A stretch of 6,903 nt of DNA from a bacterium (GTDB lineage Bacteria > SZUA-79 > Acidulodesulfobacterales > Acidulodesulfobacteraceae): assembly GCA_021789455.1 (NCBI GenBank), contig JAJYJN010000059.1, forward strand, positions 1-6,903. Direction: 5' to 3'. Positions 4,715-6,903 of this stretch are shown one piece after another; position 1 is the stretch's first letter, and every line of letters begins with the position of its first letter. The position numbers and the translations under genes are program-made. Below the pieces are notes generated by a model, which saw only the letters and a program-made list of their open reading frames with translations, was not told where the DNA came from and did no database searches.

Positions 4715-5893
4715 ATGAAAAAAGATATAAAAAAAAACGGCTCGTTTGTCAACAATTTGCGCCCGTTGAAACAAATGAACAAACCGAGCGACCTTATAAG
4801 ACAATTCACCCCAAACTGGTTTACTATGAATATGGGTACTGGAATTTTGTCTCTTATGCTGGGAGCTTTCCCGTTTTATGTGCCGGGTCTCTTAATGGTA
4901 GCTAAAACTTTATGGGTTATAAATATTTTTCTTTTTGTAATCTTTAGCGTTTTATTTATAGGCAGATTTGTTTTTTATTTTAAATCGGCGGTAAAGTTGT
5001 TCGGCCACCCGATTCAATCCATGTTTCTTGGAGCTATTCCTATGGGATTGGTAACTATTATAAACGGTTTTTTAAATTTCGCAGGCCCGAAAATGGTCAA
5101 TCTTGCTTTCTATTTATGGTGGATAGACGTAATAATAAGCGTTATTGTAGGTATTCTTGTGCCTTTCTATATGTTCACTAACCATACCCACAGCATTGAA
5201 GACATGACTGCCGTATGGCTATTGCCTATAGTACCCGCCGAAGTTGCGGCTTCTTCGGGAGGTTTTCTTGCTCCGCATTTAGCGGCGGCGGCGGCAAGAG
5301 TAGTAGTAGTTACCGGCTATGCTTTATGGGCATTCTCGGTTCCTTTAGCTTTCGGCGTTCTCGTTATACTGTTTTTGCGTCTTGCCTGGCACAAATTGCC
5401 GCATAAAGATATGGCGGTTTCTACCTGGTTGACGCTGGGTCCGATAGGCACGGGAAGTTTAGGACTTCTTCTCCTGGGAAGCGATGCACCGCGTGCATTT
5501 ATCGGCACTAAACTTTTTATTTACGCTAAAACGGCTGCAGCATTCGGTCCTATAGGCGGGCTGGTTATATGGGGATTCGGTTTCTGGTGGCTTATTATTG
5601 CATTATTATTAACTATAAGATACGTAAAAGAAGGAATGCCTTTTAATATGGGCTGGTGGGGATTTACCTTCCCGCTGGGTGTTTACACTGCAGCTACGAT
5701 TATATTCTATAGGATTACCGGTATTGAATTTTTCAGGATTACTGGGGCTATATTCGTCATAATGCTTGCTGGATTCTGGACGTTAGTTACGTCGAGAACG
5801 CTTCATGGCATGTGGCACGGCTATCTTTTTAAAGCTCCGTGCCTGTCGACAGAAACTGGTTTGCCGGACGAATCTAAAGAATGCCCTGTTTAA
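4715..5893 (+). CDS. TDT-family membrane transporter, SSU1/SLAC1-like (possible sulfite exporter)
   Basis: A 392-residue inner-membrane protein with about ten hydrophobic segments (roughly 34-52, 64-88, 101-122, 130-153, 165-185, 194-222, 237-255, 266-300, 312-332, 341-362). It belongs to the tellurite-resistance/dicarboxylate (TDT) family. Characteristic stretches are FTPNWFTMNMGTGILSLML at the start of segment 1, HPIQSMFLGAIPMG, AVWLLPIVPAEVAASSGG, LGPIGTG and FPLGVY. These resemble the branch containing fungal sulfite pump Ssu1 and plant anion channel SLAC1 more than a general carrier, so an anion, perhaps sulfite, is a reasonable substrate, but this is inferred. A soluble tail with Cys376 and Cys390 ends the protein. 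The ATG at 4715 has no Shine-Dalgarno site; an alternative in-frame ATG at residue 21 has none either. It is transcribed from its own promoter beside the att junction and converges on the nitroreductase gene. Confidence 0.88.
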   Translation: MKKDIKKNGSFVNNLRPLKQMNKPSDLIRQFTPNWFTMNMGTGILSLMLGAFPFYVPGLLMVAKTLWVINIFLFVIFSVLFIGRFVFYFKSAVKLFGHPIQSMFLGAIPMGLVTIINGFLNFAGPKMVNLAFYLWWIDVIISVIVGILVPFYMFTNHTHSIEDMTAVWLLPIVPAEVAASSGGFLAPHLAAAAARVVVVTGYALWAFSVPLAFGVLVILFLRLAWHKLPHKDMAVSTWLTLGPIGTGSLGLLLLGSDAPRAFIGTKLFIYAKTAAAFGPIGGLVIWGFGFWWLIIALLLTIRYVKEGMPFNMGWWGFTFPLGVYTAATIIFYRITGIEFFRITGAIFVIMLAGFWTLVTSRTLHGMWHGYLFKAPCLSTETGLPDESKECPV

Positions 5894-5913
5894 TTCAATA
5901 TCTTAATCTTGCA

Positions 5914-6516
5914 TTATAATACAACCGTAATAACTTCTTCGACATTCATCCTCGACGATTTAGACTTTCTTTCGACCGGTTTTCCGACAGGAATCAATGC
6001 GACGAGATTGTCGGGGCTTTTAATACCGAGTATGTTTTCTATTTCAGGTTTGGCGATTAGGGGTCCCGTCATCCAGCATGCCCCAAGTCCTTCGTTGTGA
6101 GCTACAAGCAAAATGTGGGCTATAAAGCTGGATACGCCCTGAAGTCCCGGATTTACTATAAATTTTCTGGCGAAATTCCTGTCTTTATTTTTATCGTTAT
6201 TTTCAAGTATTTTATCAATACTGCCGGTATACGGCTTCTCCACGACTGCAAGTACGACCGGCGCTTCGTTAAAAAATGCATAAACGTCCGGCGCATCTTT
6301 GCCCGTTACGTTTTTATATACGGTTTCCACTTCGCTTCTCATTTTATTAAGAATATCTTTGTTTTTAATTATATATGTAAACCAGTTTTGAGCGTTTCCC
6401 CCGCTTGGCGAATTTATAGAAATTTCCATAATTTTTTTTATCAGATTCAAGTCAACGTCTTCAGACTCGAATTTTCTTATGCTCTTTCTGGTTTTAACTG
6501 CTTCTATTAAGTCCAA
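5914..6516 (-). CDS. Nitroreductase-family FMN oxidoreductase
   Basis: A 200-residue cytoplasmic flavoprotein that would use FMN and NAD(P)H to reduce nitro compounds, quinones or related acceptors; the true substrate cannot be read from the sequence. FMN-binding marks are in the expected order: RKSIRKF (10-16) contacting the phosphate, SPSGGNAQNW (36-45), EGLGACWMTGP (142-152) and ALIPVGKP (173-180). Length is normal for the family, whose members act as homodimers. The start is TTG at 6516, with AAAGGAG seven bases upstream, which decides for it. A TATAAT lies on the minus strand at 6581-6576, but its best -35 match (TTGTAT) is 19 bp away, so promoter assignment is weak. The gene ends 20 bp from the convergent transporter stop, without a visible terminator between them. 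Confidence 0.92.
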   Translation of the reverse strand: MDLIEAVKTRKSIRKFESEDVDLNLIKKIMEISINSPSGGNAQNWFTYIIKNKDILNKMRSEVETVYKNVTGKDAPDVYAFFNEAPVVLAVVEKPYTGSIDKILENNDKNKDRNFARKFIVNPGLQGVSSFIAHILLVAHNEGLGACWMTGPLIAKPEIENILGIKSPDNLVALIPVGKPVERKSKSSRMNVEEVITVVL

Positions 6517-6620
6517 TTTACGTCTCCTTTTTGCAAAACATTTATTTATATGCTTATTTCGTTTAAAGTTTCGAAATTATAGTAATGTTATCGTAATATT
6601 ATACAACAAAAACGATTTAA

Positions 6621-6903
6621 TTAAAACGGCTGATTCAATCCGAAATAATATCTGACCCCGTATTCAGAGCCGACTCTGCCGCCGAACGCTTTTGCGGCGT
6701 AAAAACTAAACATTTCGGGATATATCCCGAAAAAGTAAGTTTTGAAGTGCAAACCGAGTCCCGCAAAACTATATACAACGCCTTTATGAATAACCGAAGG
6801 AACGGTATCGTCAAGCTTGCCTGCGCCGCCTATTACGTTTCCGGTCACGGCGGTTATATCGATAAGGTTATCTAATAGATTCAAGTTTAATCCCCGGTAT
6901 ATA
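6621..6903 (-). CDS. C-terminal part of a probable outer-membrane beta-barrel protein (5' end off the window)
   Basis: The frame is open from the right window edge to a TAA at 6623-6621, giving about 94 residues. A TTG at 6884 could be read as a start, but the frame continues upstream (IYRGLN before it) and no ribosome binding site is seen, so I treat it as internal. The sequence alternates hydrophobic and polar residues as in beta strands (VVYSFAGLGLHFKTYFF, FSFYAAKAFGG, SEYGVRYYFGLNQPF) and ends in phenylalanine preceded by aromatic residues at alternating places, the pattern recognised by the BAM assembly machinery. This points to an outer-membrane barrel and thus a Gram-negative cell. The precise family is not recognised. 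Confidence 0.65.
   Translation of the reverse strand, partial: IYRGLNLNLLDNLIDITAVTGNVIGGAGKLDDTVPSVIHKGVVYSFAGLGLHFKTYFFGIYPEMFSFYAAKAFGGRVGSEYGVRYYFGLNQPF

Noticed and set aside
5894..5913. Bidirectional terminator between the convergent transporter and nitroreductase genes
   Set aside because: The 20-bp gap has no inverted repeat and no T-tract attached to a stem.
6097..6510. Plus-strand 137-residue frame
   Set aside because: It is entirely antisense to the clearly recognisable nitroreductase gene, has an aromatic-rich shadow composition and shows no family pattern.

Overview
The window looks like the right-hand end of an integrated mobile element joined to host chromosome. The host appears to be a low-GC Gram-negative bacterium: the DNA is AT-rich, several genes use TTG or GTG starts behind good Shine-Dalgarno sites, and a C-terminal piece of a probable outer-membrane beta-barrel protein sits at the right edge. 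The taxon cannot be fixed from this sequence; an anaerobic or sulfur-metabolising proteobacterial-type lineage is only a guess.

Element part (about 1-4415). On the minus strand, three genes are packed with almost no gaps: a 100-residue basic helical protein (1790-1488), a tyrosine recombinase with a complete R...HxxR...H...Y catalytic set (1491-496), and an unrecognised protein with a TTG start that runs off the left edge (490-1). Upstream of them is a 533-bp gene-free stretch (1801-2333) with a strong 16-bp hairpin, an 8-bp direct repeat with 21-bp period and two terminator-like dyads. A small excisionase/MerR-like HTH protein (2597-2334, minus) follows. It is divergent from a phage-type repressor (2762-3682, plus) with an N-terminal HTH and an S24 (LexA/CI-like) C-terminal domain; the region between them carries both promoters and paired 14-bp repeats that could be operators. 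A hicB-hicA toxin-antitoxin pair with its own near-consensus promoter comes next.

Junction. At 4366-4415 lies the 3' two-thirds of a tRNA-Arg(TCT), from the anticodon stem through an encoded CCA, with no matching acceptor or D-arm 5' half. This is what is left when an element integrates into the 3' part of a tRNA gene. It predicts a complete tRNA-Arg(TCT) on the plus strand at the other, unseen end of the element.

Chromosome part (4416-6903). A promoter and a long AU-rich hairpin leader precede a TDT-family membrane transporter (4715-5893) that resembles sulfite exporter/SLAC1-type proteins. A convergent FMN nitroreductase-family gene (6516-5914) and the 5'-truncated end of a probable outer-membrane protein follow.

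Working together: repressor and HTH/excisionase protein would form the stay-or-leave switch, the recombinase and its two coupled partners would carry out recombination at the tRNA, and HicBA would stabilise the element. The least explained parts are the two coupled partners of the recombinase, the repressor whose S24 domain lacks the usual catalytic lysine, and the structured stretch between the excisionase-like gene and the recombinase.
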